A stretch of DNA of 64,000 nt, from contig CAWBRV010000003.1 in the NCBI GenBank assembly GCA_963791225.1, positions 124,001 to 188,000 on the forward strand, in the 5' to 3' direction. This DNA is from PALSA-612 sp963791225 (GTDB lineage: Bacteria > Actinomycetota > Thermoleophilia > Gaiellales > Gaiellaceae). Within the stretch, counting starts at the first letter, position 1. Every line of letters starts with the position of its first letter. The notes beneath the pieces were generated by a model, which saw only the letters and a program-made list of their open reading frames with translations, was not told the DNA's origin and made no database searches. The position numbers and the translations under genes were made by a program. This document shows, piece after piece, positions 25,188 through 33,188 of the stretch.

Positions 25188-26702
25188 ATGTTCGCCTCGT
25201 CGTCGTCGCTCCGGCTCGTTGCCGTCACGCTCGGCCTGTTGCTCCTCGGCGGGGCCGCGGCGCTCGCCCTCGTCGGGCGCGGAGAGGCTGCCGCCGCGGT
25301 GACCGTGCGCGTGACGATGCTCGAATTCCGGTTCGTGCTCTCGCGGCGGCAGGTCCCCGCGGGGACGGTCCGCTTCGTGGTCACGAACAAGGGCTCGACC
25401 TTCCACGACTTCGCGATCGGCCGTGCGAGGACGCGACTCCTGAAGCACGGGCAGCAGCAGACGATCGTCGTGCGCTTCGCCAGAGCGGCCCGCGTCGCCT
25501 ACCGCTGCACGGTGGCGGGGCACGCGGCGCTCGGCATGAAGGGGACGCTGGTCGTCGGCAAGCCGAGTACCCCGCCCCCGCCGCCTCCACCCACGACGAC
25601 CGCGCCGCAGCAGACGGCCGATCTGGCGCTGACGCCCGTCGGCACCTTCGACCGCCCCGACTTCGTCACCTCCCCGCCCGGCGACCCGACGCGGGTCTTC
25701 GTCGTCGAGCAGGCCGGCGTGATCCGGGTGATCGACAACGGGACGGTCGAGCCGACGCCCTTCCTCGACATCTCGGACCAGGTGCAGGAGGCGAACGAGA
25801 CCGGCTTGCTCGGTCTCGCGTTCCCGCCCGACTACGCGACGAGCGGGCTCTTCTACGTGTTCTTCAACCGGCACGAGGGCAACGGGAACCTCTACCTCGA
25901 GGAGTTTCACCGCTCGGCGACCGATCCGGACCAGGCAGATCCGTACAGCGCCCGCGTCGTGCTCGAGATCGTCAAGCCGTGGGAGAACCACAACGGCGGG
26001 ATGCTCCAGTTCGGCCCCGACGGCTACCTGTACGTGGCCGTGGGCGACGGCGACAGCGGCGTGCTCAACCCGCCGGGCGCGTTCGCGCAGACGCTCGACG
26101 ACCTGCTCGGCAACATCCTGCGCATCGACCCGCGGGCCACCGACGACGCGCCGTACACGGTGCCCGACTCGAACCCGTTCGTCGGCGTCGAAGGCGACCG
26201 GCCCGAGATCTGGGCCTACGGCTTCCGCAACCCGTGGCGCTTCTGGGTCGACTCGAAGACCGGCGACCTCTACCTCGGTGACGTGGGCGAGGGCGTGCGG
26301 GAGGAGATCGACTACGAGCCTGGCGGCAAGGGCGGCTTCAACTTCGGCTGGCCGTGCTTCGAGGGGACGGTGTCGTTCGACCCGACGGCGACCTGCCCTG
26401 GAGCGGTCGCACCGATCTTCGACTACAACCACAACACCAACCTCTGCGCCGTCATCGGCGGCGTCGTGCTGCACGATCCGCGGCTCCCGTCGCTCGACGG
26501 CTTCTTCCTCTACTCGGATCTCTGCGGGGGCGAGGTGCGGGCGCTGCGGGTCGACGGCGGCACCGTGGCCGAGAACGACGACCTGAAGCTGAACGTGCCG
26601 GGTCTCGACTCGTTCGGGATGGACGCCCTCGGGCGCGCTTACCTCGTCTCGTTGAGCGGCCCCGTCTACCGACTCGACCCGGCGCCGGCTCCGGCTCGCT
26701 AG
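25188..26702 (+). CDS. Cupredoxin fused to PQQ-type sugar dehydrogenase, exported
   Basis: 504 residues from ATG 25188 (GTG 25185 also possible). Signal segment VAVTLGLLLLGGAAALALVG, then a type-1 copper domain (about 40-130) with His in TFHDFA, and Cys, His and Met in YRCTVAGHAALGMKG. A proline/threonine linker leads to a six-bladed propeller of the soluble glucose/sorbosone dehydrogenase family: TGLLGLAFPPDY, ENHNGGMLQFGPDGYLYVAV, GDGDSG, YGFRNPWRFW. It probably oxidises a sugar outside the cell and could pass electrons straight to its own copper centre. PQQ binding is inferred. Confidence 0.82.
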   Translation: MFASSSSLRLVAVTLGLLLLGGAAALALVGRGEAAAAVTVRVTMLEFRFVLSRRQVPAGTVRFVVTNKGSTFHDFAIGRARTRLLKHGQQQTIVVRFARAARVAYRCTVAGHAALGMKGTLVVGKPSTPPPPPPPTTTAPQQTADLALTPVGTFDRPDFVTSPPGDPTRVFVVEQAGVIRVIDNGTVEPTPFLDISDQVQEANETGLLGLAFPPDYATSGLFYVFFNRHEGNGNLYLEEFHRSATDPDQADPYSARVVLEIVKPWENHNGGMLQFGPDGYLYVAVGDGDSGVLNPPGAFAQTLDDLLGNILRIDPRATDDAPYTVPDSNPFVGVEGDRPEIWAYGFRNPWRFWVDSKTGDLYLGDVGEGVREEIDYEPGGKGGFNFGWPCFEGTVSFDPTATCPGAVAPIFDYNHNTNLCAVIGGVVLHDPRLPSLDGFFLYSDLCGGEVRALRVDGGTVAENDDLKLNVPGLDSFGMDALGRAYLVSLSGPVYRLDPAPAPAR

Positions 26703-27962
26703 TCGAGCAGCTTCTGGAAGCGGTCGGCGTCGTCGAACGGGCCGATCAGCGCCAGCCGGAACGCCTCCTCGCGCATCATGTCCTGCCCGACGCGCTGCAC
26801 GTCCTCGGCCGTCACCTTGTCGAGCTCGGCGAGCACCTCGGACGGCTCCGTCGCGTGCCCCTCGAGCACCTCGCGACGCAAGCCCGAACATGTTCGTGCC
26901 CTGCGGGCTCTCCAGCGACAGGACGAAGCGGCCCTTGGCGTACGACCGCGCCTTCTCGAGCTCCTCCGCAGGCACCGGCTCGGCCGCGATCTTGCGCAGC
27001 TCGGCGAGGATCGTCGTCACCGCCTCGTCGATCCGCTTCAGGTCGACGCCAGCCTGCGAGTAGAGCGTGCCCGAGTCGGTGTACCCCTGGTTGGCGGCGA
27101 AGACGTAGTAGGCGAGGCCGCGGCGCTCCCGCACCTCGGTGAACAGGCGCGAGGACATGCCTCCGCCGAGCACGGTGCGCAGCAGCTCGACGACGTAGCG
27201 GTCGGGATGCTGGATCGGGTAGCCGGCGACACCGAGGCAGAGATGCGCCTGGTCGGACACCTTCTCGTGCACGCGGATCCGCCCGTTGGCCGCGAAGGGC
27301 GACGGAGGTGGCGAGTCGGTCGACGCGGCGGGCAGGTCGCCGAGCAGTTCCGTGACCTTCTCGACCGGCTTCTCGCCGAGGTTGCCGCCGAGCCCGACGA
27401 CCATTCGCTCGGGCGAGTACCAGTGGCCGACGTAGTCGCGGAACGTCTCGCGCGAGGCGGCCTGGATCGTCTCCTTCGAGCCGAGGATGTTCCAGCCGAG
27501 CGGCTCCTCGCCGTAGACGAGCTGGTCGTACACGCGCGAGATGTAGTCCCGCGGCGTGTCGATGTACATGTTCATCTCCTCGATGATCACGCCCTTCTCG
27601 CGCTCGATCTCCTCGGCGTCGAACCTGGCGTTGCGGATCATGTCGACGAGGACGTCGAGGGCGATGTCGCGGTACTCGGTCGCGCAGCGGACGTAGTAGG
27701 CCGTGTACTCCTTGCCCGTGAAGGCGTTGAACTCGCCGCCGATCGCGTCGATCTCGGCCGCGATGTCGCGCGCCGTCGGACGCCGCTCCGTGCCTTTGAA
27801 GAACATGTGCTCGGCGAAGTGCGCGATGCCGTTCGTCTCGGGTGTCTCGTAGCGCGAGCCGGCCGCGAGCATCACGAAGCACGACACCGACTGCGCGTGC
27901 GGCATCGACGCCGTCAGCACGCGGAGCCCGTTGTCCAGCGTCTGTCGCTCGAACGTCGGCAC
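26699..27962 (-). CDS. M16 family zinc protease, frameshifted near its C-terminus
   Basis: Start GTG 27962. The inverted zinc motif is in HFAEHMFFKG (HxxEH) with the distal Glu in EEIEREKGVIIEEMNMY, followed by the RGLAYYVFA segment of the C-terminal half. It resembles the mitochondrial processing peptidase-like M16B proteins of actinobacteria (about 420 residues). At 26880-26881 the frame breaks: the minus strand reads MFGLASRGARG and then basic nonsense, while the next frame gives LRREVLEGHATEPSEVL through to RFQKLLD with a stop at 26699. Skipping one base restores a full protein. Cytoplasmic role in peptide turnover is likely. Confidence 0.82.
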
Positions 27963-27986
27963 GCGGTCGATGGTATAGACACCGTT

Positions 27987-28853
27987 GTGAGCAGCGGCGA
28001 GAAGACTCGACGGGCGATCGCGGACCAGCCCGACTGGCTCGCCAGTGTCCCCGTCGATCGCCGGTTGCCGCCCGGGCGGGCTCTCTTCACGGGCTGCGGG
28101 ACGTCGTTCCACGCCGCGCAGACGGGCGGCGACGCGGTGCAGGCGCTCGAGCTCGTCCTTCGGCCCGAGCGCGAGGCTGACCTGCTCGTCTGCGTGAGCC
28201 ACGAGGGCACGACGCCGCTGACGCTCGAGGCGGCGCAGGCATGGGGTGGACCGATCTGGCTCGTCACGGGCGCCCACGAGAGCCCGCTGGCGGAGCTCGC
28301 GGACGAGGTCGTCGTCTGCGCGCCGGAGCTCGAGACGAGCTGGTGCCACACGGCGAGCTACACGGCGGCCGTCGCCACGCTCGCGGCCCTGCGCGGCGAG
28401 GACGTGGCGTGGCTTCCCGAGGCGGTCGCGGGCGTGCTGGCAGGGCCGCGACTCCCGGTCTCGGGGCACGAGCGCTGGCTCGTCGTGGGTGCCGGCCGCG
28501 ACTGGCCGACGGCGCAGGAGGCGGTGCTCAAGCTGCGGGAGGGAGCGCACGTGGCGGCGGAGGCGTTGCATACCGAGCAGCTCCTCCACGGCTACCTGGC
28601 CGCGGTCGACGAGGGCGTGCGCGCGTTCGTGCTCGAGGGCGAGGGACGCGCGGCGGAGCGCGCTCACGGCGCGGCCGCCGCCTTGCGCGAGCTCGGTGCG
28701 GACGTCACGCTCGTCCCGACGCGGCGCCCGGCCGTCGACATCGTTGCGTTCCAGCTCCTCACCGTCGACCTGGCCGACGCGCGCGGCGTCGACCCGGATC
28801 CGATCCGGCGCGACGATCCGCGCTGGGCCCGAGCCCGGGAGCTCTACGCGTGA
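27987..28853 (+). CDS. SIS-domain sugar isomerase-like protein
   Basis: 288 residues from GTG 27987. Two SIS domains: GRALFTGCGTSFHAAQTGGDA (phosphosugar loop) and LVVGAGRDWPTAQEAVLKLREGAHVAAEA with the EALHTEQLLHG segment known from the isomerase half of GlmS. There is no glutaminase domain. It may deaminate or isomerise a hexosamine phosphate, or sense one. Only 24 nt separate it from the divergent M16 gene, so at least one promoter must lie inside a coding region. The stop overlaps the next start (GTGA). Confidence 0.82.
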   Translation: MSSGEKTRRAIADQPDWLASVPVDRRLPPGRALFTGCGTSFHAAQTGGDAVQALELVLRPEREADLLVCVSHEGTTPLTLEAAQAWGGPIWLVTGAHESPLAELADEVVVCAPELETSWCHTASYTAAVATLAALRGEDVAWLPEAVAGVLAGPRLPVSGHERWLVVGAGRDWPTAQEAVLKLREGAHVAAEALHTEQLLHGYLAAVDEGVRAFVLEGEGRAAERAHGAAAALRELGADVTLVPTRRPAVDIVAFQLLTVDLADARGVDPDPIRRDDPRWARARELYA

Positions 28854-29245
28854 AGCTCGAGCAGGGCCTGGCCGTCGTGCGCCACGTCGTCGGCGCGGCC
28901 GGCGGGCCCGTGTCCGTCTACGTCGCGGACGACCACGGGGAGATCGTGGCCGCGGCGACGATGGACGGCGCTGCGCCGGACACGCGTCTCAACGCCGAGC
29001 GCAAGGCGTACACGGCCGCCCGGAGCGACGCCGAGACGACGAGATCGCTCGCTGCCAAGGTGCGCGACGACCCCGCCGAGCTGGCGAGCTTCGACCCGAG
29101 GTTCACGTTCTTCAAGGGCGGGGTGGCGGCGTTCGAGGACGGCCGGCGCGTGGGCGCCGTCGGCGTGAGCGGCCTCCCCGGCGACGAGGACGAGGCGCTC
29201 GCCGTGGCCGCGATCCGCGCCGCCGGCCTCGCTCCCGGCGGCTGA
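28850..29245 (+). CDS. GlcG/HbpS-like protein
   Basis: 131 residues from GTG 28850, coupled to the SIS gene by overlap. The GlcG/HbpS pattern is clear: VSVYVADDHGEIVAAATMDGA, AERKAYTAARSDAETT and FFKGGVAAFEDGRRVGAVGVSG. Members bind haem or corrinoid-like ligands or act as small-molecule sensors; the operon with a SIS protein suggests a sugar-related role, but neither can be settled. R2 copy 2 begins about 20 nt after the stop. Confidence 0.8.
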   Translation: MKLEQGLAVVRHVVGAAGGPVSVYVADDHGEIVAAATMDGAAPDTRLNAERKAYTAARSDAETTRSLAAKVRDDPAELASFDPRFTFFKGGVAAFEDGRRVGAVGVSGLPGDEDEALAVAAIRAAGLAPGG

Positions 29246-29263
29246 GCCGCCCGCTGCCCGGTT

Positions 29264-29358
29264 ACTTGTTCCCCCCGGGGCCTTCGGCCCTGACCCCCCG
29301 GTTTCGAGGGTAGCGCGAAACTCATCACGCAGGGGATACGCCTTCGTGCCGATTCCGT
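29264..29358 (+). repeat. Dispersed repeat R2, copy 2
   Basis: Behind the GlcG-like stop. A hairpin of CCCCGGGGCC/GGCCC type with a TTCG loop is followed by CCCCCCGGTTTCGAGGGTAG, CGCGAAACTC and TTCGTGCCGATTCCGTGAC. GTTTC and GAAAC pair around GAGGGTAGCGC. It lies in the gap between convergent genes (29246-29432), which holds nothing else that I can identify. Confidence 0.65.
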
Positions 29359-29432
29359 GACGCCGCACGGGGCCCGAGATGCGACGAGGGCCTTGCGGCC
29401 CCCGTCGTCAGACCGTCGGCCGGGGACGCGTC

Positions 29433-30002
29433 TCAGCCGGCCAGCTCGTTGTGGGCGCCGCGAAGCGCGAATGCGATCAGGAAGCTGTTGAGTCCGCGGA
29501 GCAGTGCGAACGCTCCGACCCAGGCGACGAGGAGTTTCGAGCTCCGCGAGAAGTCGCCTGCTGCCCAGAACCCGAGGAGCACGCACGCGATCCCGACGAC
29601 GAGCCGCACCCACCAGACGCCGGTCCGGTTGGAGAGCGCGACGATGATGTCGAGGATCCCGGTGAACAGGAACATGAAGCCGGTGATCGATGCAACCGCC
29701 ACGAACGCGTTCTGGGGGTGGATGAACGACAGGATCCCGCCGACCACGAGGAGCACTCCGAGGATCGCGTTGAGCGCCTTCCACCAACCTCCCCTGACGA
29801 CGGCCACCATCGCGAACTCGAAGAGTCCCGCGATCAGGAAGACGATCCCGGCCAGGATGCCGATCGACTTCGCCGACGTGATGTTGAACCGGAACATGAT
29901 CAGCGCGAGGAAGAGCCATGCCGTACCGGTGATCAGGAAGATCCACCACCGGCTCCCGAAGCTCTCGTCGTAGATCTGTTCGTCAGCAACCGCCGTAGAC
30001 AC
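29433..30002 (-). CDS. HdeD-family membrane protein
   Basis: 189 residues from ATG 30002. Six hydrophobic helices in three pairs match the DUF308/HdeD fold: WWIFLITGTAWLFLALIMF, GILAGIVFLIAGLFEFAMVA, LNAILGVLLVVGGILSFIHP, ITGFMFLFTGILDIIVAL, VRLVVGIACVLLGFWAAG and AWVGAFALLRGLNSFLIAF. In E. coli HdeD aids acid resistance at high cell density; in actinobacteria the role is unknown. It stands as a single gene. Confidence 0.87.
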   Translation of the reverse strand: MSTAVADEQIYDESFGSRWWIFLITGTAWLFLALIMFRFNITSAKSIGILAGIVFLIAGLFEFAMVAVVRGGWWKALNAILGVLLVVGGILSFIHPQNAFVAVASITGFMFLFTGILDIIVALSNRTGVWWVRLVVGIACVLLGFWAAGDFSRSSKLLVAWVGAFALLRGLNSFLIAFALRGAHNELAG

Positions 30003-30054
30003 AGTTCCCTCCTTGCGTCGATAGCGCCGGGGAGAGGGCCCGGCTTGGCTGACC

Positions 30055-31224
30055 CTATTCCAGCCGGCCGAGCTCGTCCAGGAGGCGGTCGACCTCGTCC
30101 ATCGTGTTGTAGTGGACGAGGCCGACGCGGACGGCGCCGCCGTCCTCGAGGCCGAGGCGCTTCATGATCTCGAGCGCGTAGTAGTTGCCGTGCCAGACCG
30201 CGAATCCGCGCTCGCCGAGCCGGGAGGCGACCTCGCCCGACGACAGTCCGTCGACAGTGAACGCGAAGGTCGGGACGCGCCCTTCCATCGTCGGCAGGCC
30301 GTGCAGCCGGCAGCCGTCGGGGAGCCTGTCCAGGAACCGCTGCCCGAGCTCGCGCTCCCATCCGACGATCGCGTCCCAGCCGATCGATTCGACGTACTCG
30401 ATCGCCGCGACCATCCCCGCCAGCAGCTCGAACGGCTGCGTTCCGGTCTCGAACCGGTGGCCGAACGGCTCTTCGGATTGCGGCCTGACCTTGTACGGTC
30501 GCCACCCCTCCGCGACCTCCTTCCGGAGCGCCGCGACACCCAGGTGCGGGCCGAAGAACTTGTACGGGGAGCAGACGAGGACGTCGATGTCGAGAGCCGC
30601 GACGTCGATCGGCCCGTGTGGCGCGAAGTGGACGGCATCCGCCCAGGCGAGTGCGCCGACCTCGTGAGCGAGCGCGGCGATGCGCTGCGCGTCGGTGACG
30701 GTGCCGACAGCGTTCGACGCGAGAGGAAACGCGACCACCCGGGTCCGCTCGGAGAGCTGCCGCTCGAGGTCGTCCAGGTCGAGGCTGCAGTCTTCGTGGA
30801 TGTCGACGAAGCGCACCTCGAGCCCTTTGTCGTGGGCCAGCTCGAGCCACGGCGAGACGTTGGCGTCGTGGTCGAGCCGCGTGACGAGGATCTGGTCGCC
30901 CGGCTCGAACTGGCGCCCCGCGGTGCGCGAGAGCGCAAAGTTGAGCGTCGTCATGTTCGGTCCAAAGACGATCTCCTCGGTACTCGAGCCGAGGAACCGT
31001 GCGGCCGTGGCGCGCGCCAGGTCGAACAGCACCTCGGTCCGGCGGCTCGTCTCGTACGGCCCGCTGACGTTCGCGTTCGAGTCGCGGAGATAGCCGGCGA
31101 TCGCCTCGATAACGGCATCGGGGACCTGCGTGCCGCCGGGGCCGTCGAAGAAGACGAGGTCCCGCTGCAGCGCCGTGAACCGACTGCGCGCCGCCTCGAG
31201 GTCAAACGGGGCGATCGCGCTCAT
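30055..31224 (-). CDS. Class V aminotransferase, cysteine desulfurase-like
   Basis: 389 residues from ATG 31224. FFDGPGGTQVPDAV at the start, DHDANVSPWLELA, WADAVHFAPHGPIDVAALDIDVLVCSPYKFFGPHLG with the PLP lysine, and the C-terminal GLVHYNTMDEVDRLL identify the SufS/CsdA-like group. The usual mobile loop cysteine that accepts sulfur is not visible, so it may be a lyase or aminotransferase instead of a true desulfurase. It overlaps the upstream OsmC gene (ATGA). Confidence 0.82.
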   Translation of the reverse strand: MSAIAPFDLEAARSRFTALQRDLVFFDGPGGTQVPDAVIEAIAGYLRDSNANVSGPYETSRRTEVLFDLARATAARFLGSSTEEIVFGPNMTTLNFALSRTAGRQFEPGDQILVTRLDHDANVSPWLELAHDKGLEVRFVDIHEDCSLDLDDLERQLSERTRVVAFPLASNAVGTVTDAQRIAALAHEVGALAWADAVHFAPHGPIDVAALDIDVLVCSPYKFFGPHLGVAALRKEVAEGWRPYKVRPQSEEPFGHRFETGTQPFELLAGMVAAIEYVESIGWDAIVGWERELGQRFLDRLPDGCRLHGLPTMEGRVPTFAFTVDGLSSGEVASRLGERGFAVWHGNYYALEIMKRLGLEDGGAVRVGLVHYNTMDEVDRLLDELGRLE

Positions 31225-31640
31225 GCGGCGTCCTCGCCGTTGACCCGCCAGACGTAGCGCGTCGGTGCGACGAACGAGGCGCCGACGAAGCAGTCGCGCT
31301 CTGCTTTCGACAGCAGCTCTCGCCGTGCTTCCGCCGCGGGCGAAGGCTTCAGCTCGACGTCGAGCCGGCACTCGAGGTCAACGAAGGCGTACCGGCCGTC
31401 CGCCGGCCGCTTCGTCACCTGCCCGTGAGCTGTCGCCGACAATGCGGCGACCGCGATCCCGGCCCGCTCTGCGTGATAGGCGAGGCTCGTGAGCGTGCAG
31501 CGTGCGAGCCCGGCGAGGACGAGGTGCTCCGGCGCAAAGTCACGCGGCAGCTGCTGGTGGTCGCCGCCGTCTGCGGCGACGCGGTAGCGCCTGTCGAGCT
31601 CGACCGAGTAGTCGAGGAGCTTGGCGCGCGGCTCGCTCAT
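31221..31640 (-). CDS. OsmC-family protein, second copy
   Basis: 139 residues from ATG 31640. The OsmC motif PEHLVLAGLARCTLTSLAYHAERAG carries the N-terminal active cysteine, and LLSKAERDCFVGASF carries the second. It is more compact than the OsmC protein at 13428-13955 and differs strongly in sequence. Its operon with a PLP enzyme of the desulfurase group suggests sulfur or thiol metabolism, by inference only. Confidence 0.83.
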   Translation of the reverse strand: MSEPRAKLLDYSVELDRRYRVAADGGDHQQLPRDFAPEHLVLAGLARCTLTSLAYHAERAGIAVAALSATAHGQVTKRPADGRYAFVDLECRLDVELKPSPAAEARRELLSKAERDCFVGASFVAPTRYVWRVNGEDAA

Positions 31641-31686
31641 CCTCGGCCAACCCTATGTCATCCGGTCCGCGTACTACCGTGCCTGC

Positions 31687-31884
31687 ATGGATCGGCTGCG
31701 GCCGCTCAGCGAGAGCGATTGCTACACGAGGCTCTACGGCCAGCGCGACCCGACGGTGACGATCGTCGCACGCAATCCGCGTGTTCCGCCGTGGCCGACG
31801 ATGACCGGTGACGAGCTGCGCGACGCTTTCGACGACCGGCTCGACGCCCGCGAGCGCCCGGGGCTCGACGCCGAAGCCGCGTAG
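31687..31884 (+). CDS. Small hypothetical protein
   Basis: 65 residues from ATG 31687. It opens MDRLRPLSESDCYTRLYG, then DPTVTIVARNP and an acidic helix (GDELRDAFDDRLDARERPG). No family recognised, no membrane segment. It has normal codon use for the region and fits between a divergent OsmC gene and the Mug gene, but no clear ribosome site precedes it, so coding status is moderate. Confidence 0.45.
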   Translation: MDRLRPLSESDCYTRLYGQRDPTVTIVARNPRVPPWPTMTGDELRDAFDDRLDARERPGLDAEAA

Positions 31885-31974
31885 TGCTCGCCGGCCGTAC
31901 GTGCACGCGCTGGCGACGGCTCGGACGTGCCGTGAGACTGCGTCCGCGTCCCAGGTCCAGAGGAGCGTGGGCCT

Positions 31975-32520
31975 GTGCCCGGACCGCCGCCGCCAGGCGC
32001 GGCTGACCGGGTCCCGCCCGCGTCTGCCGTCCCCGACGTCCTCGCGCCGGGGCTCGCCGCCGTCTTCTGCGGGATCAATCCGGGCCGCGTGTCGGCCGCA
32101 GCCGCCGCGCACTTCGCGAATCCGCGGAACGACTTCTGGCGGCTCCTGCACGACGCCGGCTTCACCCCCAGGCTGCTCGCGCCCGCCGAGCAGCACGAGC
32201 TGGCGGGTTACGGCTACGGGTTGACGAACGCCGCCTTCCGCACGACGCCGGGATCCGGCGACCTGCGCAAGGCGGACTTCGACGGTTCGGGCGGCCGCCT
32301 GGAGCGGATCGCGGTCGAGCTTCGCCCGATCGCTCTCGCATTCGTCGGCAAGGAGGCGTATCGCGGCCCGTTCGGCGAGCGGCCCGAGCACGGCCTCCAG
32401 GAACGGCGGCTGGCGGGAACGTTCCTGTTCGTGCTCCCGTCGACGTCGCCGGCAAATGCCGCTGTCCCGTATGCCGAGCGGCTGCACTGGTTTCGCGAGC
32501 TCCGGCGGCTCTTGCCGTGA
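31975..32520 (+). CDS. mug: G/U mismatch-specific uracil-DNA glycosylase
   Basis: 181 residues from GTG 31975. The active-site motif FCGINPGRVSA (with the conserved Asn) and the DNA-insertion motif LPSTSPANA identify the Mug/TDG branch; FVGKEAY lies in the central strand. It removes uracil, and in some members 3,N4-ethenocytosine, opposite guanine to start base-excision repair, which suits a GC-rich genome prone to cytosine deamination. The N-terminus (PGPPPPGAADRVPP) is proline-rich and the true start may be slightly further in. The next gene overlaps (GTGA). Confidence 0.87.
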   Translation: MPGPPPPGAADRVPPASAVPDVLAPGLAAVFCGINPGRVSAAAAAHFANPRNDFWRLLHDAGFTPRLLAPAEQHELAGYGYGLTNAAFRTTPGSGDLRKADFDGSGGRLERIAVELRPIALAFVGKEAYRGPFGERPEHGLQERRLAGTFLFVLPSTSPANAAVPYAERLHWFRELRRLLP

Positions 32521-32975
32521 AGCCCTGGCGGGACGGTGTCAGGGCGCTCGTGCTCGATCCTGCCGACCGTGTCCTGCTCGTGCGCTTCTCGTTCCCGCCG
32601 TATCCATGGGCGCCGCCCGGCGGCGGCCTCGACCCGGGCGAGTCCGACGAGCACGCGCTTCGGCGTGAGCTGGCCGAGGAGTTGGGCCTCGACGAGTTCG
32701 CGCTCGGCCCCCTGCTCTGGACGCGCGAGCACGAGTTCGATCATCCGGTCCGCTTCCGAGGGCAGCGCGAACGCTGCTACCTCGTACGCGTCGAGTCGTT
32801 CGAGCCGGCCCCCCGGCTCGACCTCGCCGCCGAGTACGTGAGCGACCTCAGATGGTGGACGCCGGACGAGCTCGCGTCCTCCGCGGACGTGTTCGGTCCG
32901 CGCCGCCTCCCTGCGCTCGTTCGCGAGCTCTTCGACCACGGCCCGCCGGCCGACCCGCCGGCGCTCGGCGTGTAA
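32517..32975 (+). CDS. Nudix hydrolase
   Basis: 152 residues from GTG 32517, overlapping mug. The Nudix box is complete: GGGLDPGESDEHALRREL continuing AEELGL, with the two Glu metal ligands in REL-AEE. It hydrolyses nucleoside diphosphates linked to another group; coupling to mug suggests clean-up of damaged nucleotides, though that is inference. The C-terminus WWTPDEL is typical of the family. R2 copy 3 follows. Confidence 0.87.
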   Translation: MKPWRDGVRALVLDPADRVLLVRFSFPPYPWAPPGGGLDPGESDEHALRRELAEELGLDEFALGPLLWTREHEFDHPVRFRGQRERCYLVRVESFEPAPRLDLAAEYVSDLRWWTPDELASSADVFGPRRLPALVRELFDHGPPADPPALGV

Positions 32976-33050
32976 TCGCGCCCGGCCCGCGCCCGGCCCG
33001 CGCTCGGGGCCGACGCTCGACCACGCCGGCGTGCGCGCGGACGCCCACGC

Positions 33051-33147
33051 ATCCCCACCCAAGGGTGGGGATAAGACCACCCGCCACCCGCGGTGAGCGT
33101 ATCGCGGAAATGCGCATGAGAGTGCGCCCGACGTGTGACGAAAGTGC
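33051..33147 (+). repeat. Dispersed repeat R2, copy 3
   Basis: In the gap between convergent genes (32976-33188). The hairpin ATCCCCACCC-AA-GGGTGGGGAT (33051-33072) is a perfect 10-bp stem. It is followed by GGTGAGCGTATCGCGGAAAT and CGACGTGTGACGAAAGTGC. The hairpin sequence is shared with copy 5 and unlike that of copies 1, 2 and 4, while the downstream block is common to all. Upstream, 32977-33000 also has a CGCGCCCGGCC doublet. Confidence 0.65.
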
Positions 33148-33188
33148 AACTCTTCGTCCACAGCCGTCCGGCCGGGACGAGGCGGCTC

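Noticed and set aside
24402..28667. A 1421-codon minus-strand open frame
   Set aside because: It joins the real M16 protease to antisense of acsA and the PQQ dehydrogenase; only the M16 part has family motifs.
29264..29358. Riboswitch (for example c-di-GMP type) at the R2 elements
   Set aside because: The hairpins superficially resemble riboswitch helices, but copies lie between convergent genes and after stops, not in leaders, and the conserved bases match no class I know.
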